Assembly: GCF_019578655.1 (NCBI RefSeq)
Contig: NC_063260.1
Coordinates: forward strand, 31,768,888 to 31,832,887
DNA: 64,000 nt
Origin: Ricinus communis
Taxonomy: Eukaryota > Streptophyta > Magnoliopsida > Malpighiales > Euphorbiaceae
Reading direction: 5' to 3'
A program made the position numbers and the translations under genes. The notes under the pieces are model-generated. The model did not search any database and was not told the origin of the DNA. It worked only from the letters and a program-made list of their open reading frames with translations. Each line of letters begins with the position of its first letter. Position 1 is the first letter of the stretch. This document shows, one piece after another, positions 25,043 through 40,837 of this stretch.

Positions 25043-25890
25043 GTGAATCCTACCAAGGCGACCCACCCTGGAATGTCTCCATCAGATTTAGCACTTGCTA
25101 GGTCAGAATGCTTAGGGCTCCTTCAGCAAGGTCTCATTGAACTCACAACATCTCAGTGGGCTTGCCAGGCATTTTACGTTGAAAAAAGATCAGAGAAACC
25201 TAGAGGAAAAAATCTGTTTGTTATTGATTACAAGCCTCTAAACTATTTTGTGCAGGATAACAAATTTCCTTTTCCAAGGATCTCAAACCTCAAAGTCCAT
25301 ATCCAGAAAGCCCAATACTATTTAAAGTTTGATTTAAAGGCAGGCTTCTGGCAATTGGGTATAAACCTAGCTGACAGGCATAAAACAACATTATGCATTT
25401 CGAATGCCCAATATCAGTGAACGATCATTGCCATTTGGGCTCAAAACAGCCCCATCACTGTTCCAAAAGACCATGGTGCAAGTATTTCAACCCATTTTTA
25501 CATTCGGCCTTGATTTATATTGATGACATACTACTATTCTTAGAAATAGAGGATGCTCATCATGAACTTCTACAATATTTTCCAGCAATTGTCCAAAAAT
25601 ATGGAATCATGCTTTCTGAAAAGAAGAGTATTATTGGACAGAAAGAAATTGAATTTCTTGGCATGCATTTCAAAGATGGACAATACACTTATGGTCCCCA
25701 TCTCACTGAAGAATTGAAAAATTTTCATGACGAGAATCTTTCAGTAAAGCAGATCCAGCAATTTCTCTGGATTCTTAACTATGTCAGAGATGCCCTGCCT
25801 CATTTGTCCAAATATATGTGTCATTTCTCAAAAATGCTAAAGAAGAATCCTCCTCCATGGTCTGTAGAGCAAACTATACCAAGAAATTAA
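25043..25890 (+). pseudogene. Relic of reverse transcriptase
   Basis: Fingers and palm blocks are readable: a FVIDYKPLN-type block at about 25218, DLKAGFWQLG at about 25334, and the catalytic YIDD at 25516-25527. IEFLGM follows at about 25650. The frame shifts near 25415 between these blocks, so no intact enzyme is encoded. In the family this enzyme copies pregenomic RNA into DNA. Confidence 0.88.
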
Positions 25891-26340
25891 AGAATCGCCC
25901 GGATCCGCCTCAGACCGACGATACCCTCAACAGGAAAATTAATACTCCAAACAGATGCATCTGACTACGCATAGGGAGTAATATTGCTCGAGAATCTTGA
26001 CGGAAAGGAAAGGTTGTGTGGATATGAATCAGGAACCTTTTCTAAAGCAGAAACACATTATCAGTCAACGTACAAGGAGATTCTTGCAGTCAAATACGAC
26101 ATAAAAAAGTTTGAATTCTTTCTCATCAGCCAACATTTCACTATAAGGATGGACAACTCCTCTTTTCCAAAGATTCTTAAATTCAATCAGAAAACTATTC
26201 CTGAAGCACAGTTGCTAAGATTGAACTCCTGGTTCAATAAATATGACTTTGAAGTTCAACATATAAAAGGGACCAAGAATGTGATTCTGGATTTCTTATC
26301 CAGACTCTCTAAGCCTAGTCCCCAACCACTGATTCACCTG
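25891..26340 (+). pseudogene. Relic of RNase H domain
   Basis: The first catalytic block DASDYA at 25954-25971 is followed by an in-frame TAG at 25972. The frame then stays open through the TFSKAETHYQSTYKE block and the C-terminal HIKGTKN block that end RNase H domains of caulimovirids and Ty3 elements. Confidence 0.8.
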
Positions 26341-27190
26341 ACGTCCACTTTTGATCTTCCAATCATCTTCATGGCCTCACTCAAAAACAAAAGATCATCT
26401 TCATCCATGCCAACTCAGCCACCATCTCCTCCAACCTTACCTCTAGGACTGACTTCAAAAAAAGTCAGTAATTTTGCCAGAAATATGATATTCCATTACC
26501 TCTCTGTCATTCAACAAACTTTCAAAATCCCAATGAGTCCACATTTTTTTTACACTGATCACCTATGGAGATTGGTTTATCACCTCACCCCCTCACATCT
26601 TAAATACAAAAAGAACTTTGGTTCTTATGGTGCATCTCTACCCTCTGTTATCATGCAGTTGAAGTTCCTCTTATGGACCTCCTGTACTTTCTTAATCTTA
26701 ACACCAATAACGAAATATTGCCTTGGCAGTATCTTACCTGGTTTCAAACTGAATATCAGTGGAAGGTTGACCTATTAAAATTAATCCACGAAAATAAACT
26801 TTTCACTGATAACAATGCTCGAGCATCAGAATATCGAGTAATTTTTATTATCCACAAGCCATATTTCTAGGTCATTGAAGGAGCATATGCCACTCAAAAT
26901 ATACGTTACCATTGGAAAACCATTGATCGGCCTCTGCATCAAGCACCTCAGGTTATGGCGGAACTGGATCTTGCACTCAGAGTTAGGAACCAGCAGGAAG
27001 ACATGGTCATTTCCACTCCACTCATCTGCACACAGCAATGGATGGATGTTGTGCCACGATCTCCCATATTGCTGACACCCCGGGATGACCCCACACTCTC
27101 TCAAGAATAGCAAGATGCACTAATGCAAGATTCTCAGCCACTGGAAGATAATGAAGAGCTAGACGACATTAACACTGGTCCATAGAGCTA
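26341..27190 (+). pseudogene. Unassigned tail region of the pararetrovirus
   Basis: After RNase H come about 850 bp of broken frames (26341-26778, 26673-26870 and 26875-27190), partly Pro/Ser-rich. No integrase zinc-binding HHCC, no DDE spacing and no chromodomain are seen. It could encode a transactivator-like or other accessory protein. The function is not recognisable. Confidence 0.45.
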
Positions 27191-27215
27191 GACGACATCA
27201 ACACTGGTCCATGGT
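27154..27215 (+). repeat. Short tandem duplication, about 32 bp period
   Basis: The block beginning AGAGCTAGACGACAT and ending ACACTGGTCCAT is present twice head to tail with one base change, at the 3' end of the internal region. Confidence 0.85.
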
Positions 27216-27327
27216 ACATACATCTTTATGGTGATGTCAATAATGAAGACTGGCAGAATCTGAACCTCTCTCCCTCTCACTCTATGTAATACATTAAGTG
27301 TTGTCGTGTCTCAGTTACAGCTGTCAA

Positions 27328-27920
27328 AAGTTGGGGTAAAATTATGCATTGTCATAATCTTTATGTATTGTCAGTCTTTATGTATTGTCATTGTATTTAT
27401 GTCTGATAATGATGTCTCGGGAAGTATGTCCTGGAAGCCAATCACATGGTATGAACAGTTAGGCTTCCTTGAAATGTGTAATTATGCGTTGTACTTGTGT
27501 CTTATAGTGACGTTTCAGGAAGTATATCCTGGAAGCCAATCACGTGGTGTGAACAGTTAGGCTTCCTTGAAATGTGTAATGTACAAGCCATGTCACTTAG
27601 TGTCTTGGGTGAGCCTCAAGGTTGTGATAAGAGGGCAAGCTTCCTTCACTCTTCTGATAAATAAAATCTATGTGTTCTAATACTTATGGCTTTCTGAGCT
27701 CTCTCTCTCTCTCTTCTCTGATCCTTTGGCAATGGTTCCTTAGCTAAGCTACGATATGTTTATTCTCGAATAAAAAAGGGCTAGCTCGACTCATCGAGAT
27801 TTAAAGAACAAAGGACCCGCAGGCTAGGTGTGCCGTCTTGATCGTAGTTTGAGATCCTATCCAGCCTCGAGCTTACAACATGAGTATATGAGAATATGCA
27901 GCTCTCGGCCTGTTTTGATA
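27328..27920 (+). repeat. Right terminal direct repeat (promoter damaged)
   Basis: This is the second copy of the 20471-21057 repeat. It has an extra partial duplication of a CTTTATGTATTGTCA unit near 27360-27390. A deletion of about 20 bp near 27622 removes the TATA-like box and the inverted repeat of the left copy. It ends at the point where the left copy enters the primer-binding site. Confidence 0.85.
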
Positions 27921-28589
27921 CTATTAGTCAATGCTATAAAAATAATAAATTTTATATTTAAGATGAGACATTGATTAAAATCTCAAATTTAAACTTTTAA
28001 AATTTAATTATCTTAAATTTTTATAATAATATTTTATTATTTATTAAATATTTTATTAAATATGCTCTAAATAATTAAACCAATTTTAAATTCATATCAA
28101 TAAATTTTTGAATCTAATATTTTAAAAGTTATAGCTAAGCAAAGTATAATATAAAGTTAATTTAGAGCAATGTCGAATAAAATTATAACATTATTATTTA
28201 AAATTAGAGACTTTAGTTAAACTAAAAGAGATCATATGTAGACTCTTGAATTCATAACTCAATTAATGTTTGATGAGTGAGGTGAACAGCAGAATATTAG
28301 CCATATGATCCATTAACCTTGGAGCAATTTAGTATTTGATGTCACATGAATATTTTTGCATAAAAGAAAATGATTCATGCACCGCAGGGGATCCATCATC
28401 CAACGGTGTCACTCTTTTTACTTAGAAATAATAATAATAATATCCAAAGATAGAAAGAAAGGGCACAAGCATGTGAATGCAACTTTGTGGGGAGAATGAT
28501 GAAACATTTCTATCAGAGTGCAAAATTACCATTAAATCCCAAACTCTCCTTCACTCGGGATAACATACAATTTTCCACGCCTATAATGT
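27921..28589. other. AT-rich flank between pararetrovirus and PFP-beta
   Basis: Very AT-rich DNA followed by the 3' UTR of the PFP-beta gene. No gene is seen. Confidence 0.6.
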
Positions 28590-31500
28590 CTAAGCCACGG
28601 ACCCCAATTCCAACAGTAACGTGTGACTGGCTGCATCAGAACCTGGGCCCATAAATTGGATGGGACCTGATTTTTTTTTTTTAAATCAAATAAAAAAAAA
28701 GCTCAGTTAGTTGCCGACCACAGATTACTGCATCGAAACTCATTTCTATATCAACGCCGAGTCTCTTACCAGGACTAACGTAACGATTCTTCAGTGCCCA
28801 CTCCTCCCGCAGGGATGCAAATTTTTTGAACGGTGCACCTGAATTACCATACATTCTTAGATTTTCATGCCACACAAACATCTAAAATGGAATTGCATTG
28901 CCCAACAGGAAAGATTCTGCATTACAACAAATTCTTACCTTCAAGCTCCACCATCGCCTTCTTGATCACAGGCTTGAACTTACCTGCCAAATGCAAAACT
29001 GATGAGCAAATAATAGCTATAACGCTTAAATTGAAAAATGCATGTTTACACACCCCCAATGTATCATATAATACAAGTTTTGGCCACCTTTCGAGTCTTA
29101 CATTCTTATGTATCATGCATAAATTATAAGAATATTAATGAAGGCACCAAAAGCATGTCGCTCGTGTAAACTGTCCATGAAAGACACCCCCACAGATTCA
29201 TGCTTCTAAAAGAGGGCAATAAACTATTAAATTCATCAATAACAGATGTCATAAGAGACAGAAAGAAAATGGAAAATAAGATGGAATGAAAAGCCGCACC
29301 GTGTCTCCTTTCTACATCCATTAAAGAAGTCAGTGCAGTGCCACCAACTGTCCATTCTGCCACAGGAGCACCCAAATTCCCAACCTGAGTTGGACAACAA
29401 CATTTTTTCAGTAAATAAAGTACCATATTGCTGTCCCTTGTAGAAAGAAAATGGGGCAGCCTTAGTAGTAAGTAGTCACTCTAGAAAAGAAATCAAGACA
29501 GAAGACAGAGATCTAACGAAACAAATAGGTAAAAGCCACTCACAGATGATATCAGCCCAGTTTTTCCGCTGTGAAGGAGAGCTCCAGCTGCATAGCCCAA
29601 AGCATAGCAGTATGTGGAATCAAAGTTTGTTGGCAAACCACATCTTCCTTCATAACTGATGAATTGAAATCAAATATCAGGTAAAACCCCCATGAAGTAA
29701 ATCGTGCATTGAAAGTCAATTATATTGCAATCAAACATGTGAACATGTGAACAATGATAGTCATCTTTTCCTAATAATAACATTATACTGCAGCAATGAG
29801 CACATCAACAACACCACTCGTACCCAAGAAAAAAAGAAAGTGTCTTATGCACATCTAAAGAAAATGACCAAAATTTAGGTAGCTATTTAGTTGAAGGGTA
29901 ATTACCCAAAAAAGTGAGACTGTCCTTTGAAATGAGCTTTATATGTTCCTTGTTGCTTCCTCTTCTCTAACTCAGTTTCAACCATTTGAATAAGCATTTT
30001 CTCTGTCTCTATTTTGGCAACCTAAAAGTAAAACAAAGATAACATAAACTAGAATGCCTAGCAGAAGTCCAGTAGTTGAAAATCATTGCCACCAATGATA
30101 TATGATAATACCTGGACATTTCCATGTGGATCTCTTTCCAACATCAATTGTTCCTGAATTGCTACGGGTAGAAATTCAAAAAGCTGCAAAGATTGACTTG
30201 TAAGTTTCTTTTTCCATAGCCCACCTTCATCTACAACATCATGGGCCAAAATTTCATTCAATTCAGCAATGAGATTCTGCACCTGCAATGTATAGTAGAA
30301 AAATGCCAATTAACAAGCTAAGTTATTTCTGTATTATTGCAGGAGAATAAGCAAAGGATTTACTACTACTGCGCATGAACATTATAGACATGGATATAAA
30401 AATTTGTGATATATTAACGATGTAAGTGTTTAGATTGAGAATTGGTACCTCTGGAATGAAATCAATCAAACCTTCAGGAATAAGGATAACACCATAGTTA
30501 TAACCCAGATCAGCACGTTTACAAATTACATCCACAATGTAGTCAGTAACATCTTTCAGTGCCAGCTTCTTTGCAGCAACCTGCAAAGAGAAAATATGCA
30601 AGAGCAGCTACCTAAAATTGAGGCTTTAAGCACCACATAATCTGAAATGAATTGTCTAAAATTGTTAATGAATTATCTTTCAAACCAACTCAGTCTTATG
30701 TGTCACACACCCATTTATAGGGCGATCTTATTACTTAGTTGAGCTATCAAAAGTCATACCCAAGATCAAGTCAATGGACCCCAGTTACATGTAACAAAAA
30801 GGGAAAATGATAAGTAAGTTACTGTATCCCCTTGTAAAACTGTTGCATAATATGGCATACATTTCATAGGCAGTTATGTTTTATGCTGACATTAACAGTA
30901 CAAAAAATAACTGAACTAGTCAATAATTTGAAACTAATAAAAGGAAGTACCTCTTCTCCAATAATTGTAATGTTTGGATGAGTTTGCAAAGCGCATTCTA
31001 AGGTGATGTGTGAAGCAGCACGCCCCATAAGCCGTACAACTACAGGGCAGCCATATTAAAAACAATGTTCAGTACAAATCATATCTATAAACATGCATGA
31101 GTAAATATGATAACATGTGGAGAGAAAGAGAGATAATTCAGCAAACCAAGGAATTTGAAGATTAGAGAACCAAAAAGGGTGACAGACTAAGAAAATTGGC
31201 TTCCATGATTTTTATGTCAATCAGGCATGGAGTGATTTATGGGCTAGTCTAAAACTTCTAGGGCCAGCTCGCATTCAGGTGATGAAAAAAGATAACACAG
31301 TTTTAAACAGAAAAGATTAGTTCTCCCATTTCTACACAGAACTTGGATGAACAGGTAACAAAGTTAAAGTAGTTGACAATCCAGATGAGGTATGTACGAA
31401 AAGAAGTAATTATCAAAATGATGTTCGAGTAATATCAACATTAGCTCAGTTCCAAATTCATCTAATGAAAGAAAGAACATCTTTGCAAATTGAATTCGAC

Positions 31501-31867
31501 CTATACACTTACAGTGATAATATTTTCCAGTTGATCGGGCATCAATCATGACATTTCCAATCATTTCTGAATAGATCTGCATGCACCAACCTAATATAGT
31601 TACTTTGCACCACACATACAGGATAGTAAAAATAGGCAAAAGTTGTTGAACAAAGGATTAAATCTTGATTCAAATGATAACAGAATGGTAACAAACTCAT
31701 TAGGGACCAAAATGTTTTGTAAAATGGAATAGTTAGAATCGTCTGCGATACTAGAAAAATGTATAGAGAAAACAGATATTAAATTTCCTCCACTCAAAGC
31801 AAACTAAAATTCAATGTAACTGAAGACGATATAACTGTCCTACTACTACTACTACTACTACTACTAC

Positions 31868-31899
<32 letters not shown>

Positions 31900-33198
31900 C
31901 ATAGTTATAATCACCTTGCATGCAGTGTCAAATCCAAAACTGGTTGGAACCTCTTTGCATTTGAGATCACCATCAATGGTCTTTGGGCAGCCAATGACAC
32001 GGGTTTTCAAATTTTTACTCCTGATTGAACAATTGAAGGAAAGTAAGCTACAACTGGTGGTGGATGAAGAAATACTTGTAATCAGTGATGATTTGAAAAC
32101 AGCAATGGAAATAAAAATGAGGGCATGCCTGAAGTTTTCAGCAAGCAGGCAAGCATTGGTGTTGGAGTCATCCCCACCAATAACAACGAGGCCATCCAAA
32201 TCAAGTTTACCTGCTGTCTCTTCAGCTTGTTTAAACTGCAACACAGACCAAATTAAGCTGAGCATCTCTTCTAGATTTGGAAAGACAAAAGTAGGAAGGA
32301 GTAAAGAAAGAGTCTCACCTGCTCAGGTGTTTCAATTTTGTCTCTCCCACTGCAGATCATATCAAAACCACCCTGAAAAAAAAAATAGAAATTTTGAGCC
32401 AAAGATGAAATATATAAAAAGAGGATAAGTGAGAAAGTAAAAGTATAGAAGTGCATATCCACGAAAAACAAGGTGAAAGCAAATATTAATTTTTTTAAAG
32501 ATTCCGAATGTAGGAGCGGATGTTACAGTGAATAAGATGGTATCCACTACCGAAGGAGGCTCTTTTTTAGCCAAGAAAAAAAAGGGATACCTGATTCCTA
32601 TAGGGATGAATATAATCAGCAGTTAGTTGAACGTAATTGCACTTCATGATGCCAGCAGGACCACCTCTAAAGCCGTATAAAATGCTTCCTTTAGCACGAT
32701 CCTGCAAGTAATCTAGAACCGAAAACCACCAAAGATCACATTCTGATTCCTATTGATAGAGATCGAGAAGGAACTGAAAAGATCCCTCACCGAAGATTCC
32801 AGAGATGACATTGTGGCCACCAGGAGCCTGACCTCCGGACAAAACAAGACCAATCTTAAGCTGCTGATTGGAATCAAGTGAATCAGCAACGTCGGGGACC
32901 AACATTGCAGATGGCTGTCCGAACAGATTGGGGAATAGTTTGGCGATCTCATCTGGGAAAAAGGAAAATGGGGAAGGAAGAAAAGTGGTCGCAGAGTTCA
33001 GTGACACAAATAAATAGAGAACAGGTAACTAAAAAGGAAAAGAAAAAGACCAGGATTGCCAGCAGCGGAACTAGGGGGGCCTTGGACGATTTTGAAAGGA
33101 TGGTTGAGGACGGAGGGGAGAGGAAGGACGTGCTCGATACGGCTGCTTTGCACTTCACTGTAAACTGATGCTGCCCGTCCGCTGTTCGGAGTCGCCAT
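28590..33198 (-). CDS. PFP-BETA: PPi-dependent phosphofructokinase, beta (catalytic) subunit
   Basis: This cytosolic enzyme reversibly phosphorylates fructose 6-phosphate with pyrophosphate in glycolysis and gluconeogenesis. Sixteen exons: 33198-33051, 32952-32791, 32712-32591, 32372-32319, 32235-32129, 32020-31915, 31576-31513, 31039-30951, 30580-30449, 30282-30112, 30021-29906, 29655-29544, 29384-29300, 28983-28939, 28838-28770 and 28666-28590. They give 552 residues, a normal length. Visible motifs are [12 protein letters not shown] (PPi/Mg site, about residue 88), [10 protein letters not shown] (about 181; the second Asp marks PPi rather than ATP use) and PKTIDGD (about 213). The tail is SHTLLLELG. 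Intron 5 has a GC donor (TTCAG|GCATGC). The last exon is small, and without it the frame would read into intron sequence. Neighbours show no functional link. Confidence 0.95.
31841..31899. repeat. TAC/TAA trinucleotide repeat in PFP-beta intron 6
   Basis: About nine TAC units pass directly into about eleven TAA units just inside the donor side of intron 6 on the coding strand. Confidence 0.9.
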
Positions 33199-35350
33199 TG
33201 TCAGGATTTGCTTTTGTTTTGTTTCTTGACCTAACTCTCACACCTTTCCTTTTATTTTCAATGGAGCAGAGACTTGAGGAGGAAAGTGTGACCCAAAGAA
33301 CAATGAAAGCCTGTTTTAGTTTTATTTATATTGAGGGTTAAGGGTTTTAAAGTTTGGTGGCAACAGTGGTCAGAATTCTAGTTGAAAGGGTAACATAGTC
33401 TTTTCCCACTGGGTAAAATCGATCTCTTTAGGCTTTAATGTCGAGTTTTTTTTCAGAAAAAGAAAAAGATTTGGTGAGAGAGGGAAGAGGCTCACTGGGG
33501 TGGGGTGGCAATCTTATTGCTCCCTGAACTTATTAGCCAGGTCAAGTTTGAAGCTTTTCCATTTAAAATCAAAGGGCAATATAGGTGGATAGGAAATCAT
33601 GATGCTAGAAACTTAATTCTTAACTTAGTGATTAATAGGCTTATGTAGTTCATTACTTTAATACCGTAGCTTGTGAAAAATTAGAAATAAAAGAATAAAA
33701 TCATATAATGAGTGAATGTTGAAAAAAGATGAAATATAATAAAAATCTCGATTATTATTATTATAATAAAGAGAACTGAGTTTGATGAGTCGGTTGCTTT
33801 AGAGATATGTGTTTGGTTTGGAGTAAATCAAATAGACAGAAAAACATTTGGCATTATTAGGTGAAGAAGTTGATTTTAGAATGAGTTGAAGCTGGCCAAC
33901 AAGTTCAGGTGTAAAATTGGAGATTCACAGACTGGTGGGCGCCATCTATTCCCTCCCAGCTGTACCATTTTATTCTCCAAATCTAATTGGGCTCTCTACT
34001 ATTCAATGGCCCAATCCACTTCTTAATCTGTTGTGTGACATGTCAACCTTCAACTAAAATTGGACTGTATTTCCAGTTACTGGGCCTAAATTGGGTGTCC
34101 ATTAGTATATAATGGGCTCATTTTCTTTCTGATTCTGAGCTTCCTATGACAAGTGTTTCTTTCTTTTCTCTTTTTAATATGGGCTTCTGCTGGCTGATGA
34201 TGTTTGGTAGTACAAGTTGTAGTCGTTTTAATTCAGGGGTGTTGTCTTGTGTCCCTAATTCAGGACAACAACTTTCTTACACATAACTATGATAGAGTTG
34301 GTTTGAATCGTAACAAGGACCAACTGGTTTGGAGGGAAGGTGCTGCTCCTCATTTATTTCCAAACAGTAAAGCCTGTCTGTAACTGTAAGGAGAGTGGAA
34401 ATGCAAATTATTGGTGAACAAATAATAAAGAAGTTAAAAGGGTATCATCAAATCATGTGAGTAGGTTGGGGATGCCATCTATTTCCTAATAATACTTAGT
34501 TGGAATTCCCATATATATACACCCCAAATCATTCATCTATAAATAAAACTAACGCAACAACAACAAGAAGAAAACGAAACATAAAACCAATAATCAATTC
34601 AGCTTGTTAGGATTTTAAATTAAAAACTATTATATTATACGACCATCAAATCATAATGCTACGACTAATATATTTTTGTTCTAATCATAATACACATACA
34701 CATACACATACACAGTGTATCCTTTTTCATGTAATCATAATCATATCAATTCAGTACTTCTATTCTCATCCATTTAATGTCTTCTTCATTCTTTCTTTTC
34801 TTAAGGAAAAATATTATCGGACACTTAGAAGAAACAAAAAAAAAGTAATGTTAATGTTTTTCTTTAGAAAAACTAAAAAGAAACGCAAAAAAAGCACCAA
34901 TTATTATAATGCCACTTGGCAAGACCTCGTGGCCTTCTGCTCCGGCTTCAATGGCTTTTCGCTTGCCGGCGTTATTGGTTAAATCAGAACTCAACCACTA
35001 AGACAGCACCCGATTATTATAATTATTTATTTTATTTTAATAATAAACAAGATCGATAGGGGTTCAAAGAAAGGCAATTAATAAGCTTCAGTATGCATCA
35101 TGAGTGCATAATATTAATAACGATGCTACCAACTTCAGTCTAATTTAGTTATTCAGGTCCTGTTCGATTGCAATGCAATGCTACTAGCGCAAGCGCTGCT
35201 GCTGCCTTTGGCCCCATGATTACGAACGATAGGAGGAGGCGGTGCTCACGAGATTTGCATGCCCCAACACCACCTCTCGCTCTCATCCAAATAAATACTG
35301 CGGTATCTACTGTTTCTCGACTATCATTTTTTGTTCTCTTCATAATCAAA
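33199..35350. other. Divergent intergenic region between PFP-beta and the RING gene
   Basis: The two genes point away from each other, so both promoters lie here. Several TGGGCY (site II-like) words occur around 34010-34120. An ACACAT repeat lies at 34688-34714. No coding gene is supported. Confidence 0.55.
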
Positions 35351-35986
35351 ATGGCTAGTGATGTTGCATTGCAGGAATCGACGGGAGAGTTCAAAACGAT
35401 TCTCGGGTTGCTGAGAGACCAAATGGAGGAGGACGGCAGGAGAAGCAGGACCGCAGCCACCAGGATGACTATAAAACAACGACTGGGATTAAGAGCATTT
35501 GGCTGTTGTGGGGCCAGTTGGGGTTCCAGTTTCAGGTCTACCGCCATTAGCGTCGCAGACGACATTCAACCCCCGCAGCATCAGCATCGAGAACAACAAA
35601 ATGGAGGTCAGAGTCCTTCTCAAATACGAGTAGTAATAGATCCGGGTTGTTTGCCTCATAGTCCGATTAGACCGAGGAGTATGAATTTAGCGGCGGCGTT
35701 GGCGGCGGAGAGGCAGTATCGGGAGAGCACGGGAGAGACAGCGCCTGGTACGCCGCTGAGGGTATCGTTGATGAGGCTGCTGGAGGAAGCAGCGGAGGAG
35801 AGCGGCAGATCTGGAGGAGGAGGTAATGATACAGTGTGCTGCGTGTGCATGGTAAGAAAGAAAGGAGCAGCGTTTATCCCATGTGGGCATACGTATTGTA
35901 GAGTGTGTTCGAGAGAGGTATGGCTGAATCGAGGGTCCTGTCCCCTCTGTAATCGTTCAATCCTCGAGATTCTGGACCTTTTCTAA
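35351..35986 (+). CDS. RING-HC zinc-finger protein, probable E3 ubiquitin ligase
   Basis: A single-exon protein of 211 residues. The ATG at 35351 (MASDVALQES) is preferred over an earlier in-frame ATG at 35168, whose leader is low-complexity. The N-terminal half has GLLRDQMEED and a basic region. A Leu-rich segment (SLMRLLEEAAEE) lies before the RING. The C3HC4 RING has its ligands at C163, C166, C178, H180, C183, C186, C197 and C200, with CRVCSREVW and CPLCNR, and the protein ends ILEILDLF. RING domains of this type recruit E2 enzymes. The substrate is unknown. From memory, a RING gene (At1g62370) sits beside ACO2 in Arabidopsis, as here. Confidence 0.88.
   Translation: MASDVALQESTGEFKTILGLLRDQMEEDGRRSRTAATRMTIKQRLGLRAFGCCGASWGSSFRSTAISVADDIQPPQHQHREQQNGGQSPSQIRVVIDPGCLPHSPIRPRSMNLAAALAAERQYRESTGETAPGTPLRVSLMRLLEEAAEESGRSGGGGNDTVCCVCMVRKKGAAFIPCGHTYCRVCSREVWLNRGSCPLCNRSILEILDLF

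Positions 35987-40837
<4,851 letters not shown>

Larger units (their letters stand above)
20471..27920 (+). mobile_element. Endogenous pararetrovirus (Caulimoviridae-like) with terminal direct repeats
   Basis: A 7.45 kb broken provirus-like insert. In order it shows a direct repeat, a tRNA-Met primer-binding site, a 30K-superfamily movement-protein frame, a coat-like basic and zinc-knuckle region, an aspartic protease, reverse transcriptase, RNase H, an unassigned tail and a second copy of the repeat. No integrase signature was found. The movement protein and the missing integrase place it with plant pararetroviruses rather than Ty3 elements. Petuvirus-type proviruses are known to carry quasi terminal repeats and are the nearest precedent I know; the genus is not resolved. 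Five stop codons in the first frame and several frame changes later show it is long inactive. No convincing target duplication is visible at the ends. Confidence 0.82.

Noticed and set aside
26341..27190. Integrase for the LTR-flanked element
   Set aside because: No HHCC or DDE-spaced acidic residues could be found in any frame.
20471..27920. Ordinary Ty3-gypsy retrotransposon
   Set aside because: Movement-protein motifs and a 35S-like promoter are present while integrase is missing, which fits a pararetrovirus better.
28681..28770. PFP-beta C-terminus read straight through after NRYVSPG
   Set aside because: A GTAAGA donor and a separate terminal exon at 28666-28590 restore the expected SHTLLLELG ending.
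34910..35010. tRNA-like stretch
   Set aside because: No B-box and no cloverleaf could be drawn.
35149..35565. Minus-strand open frame opposite the RING gene
   Set aside because: Antisense shadow; the + strand frame holds a clean RING domain.
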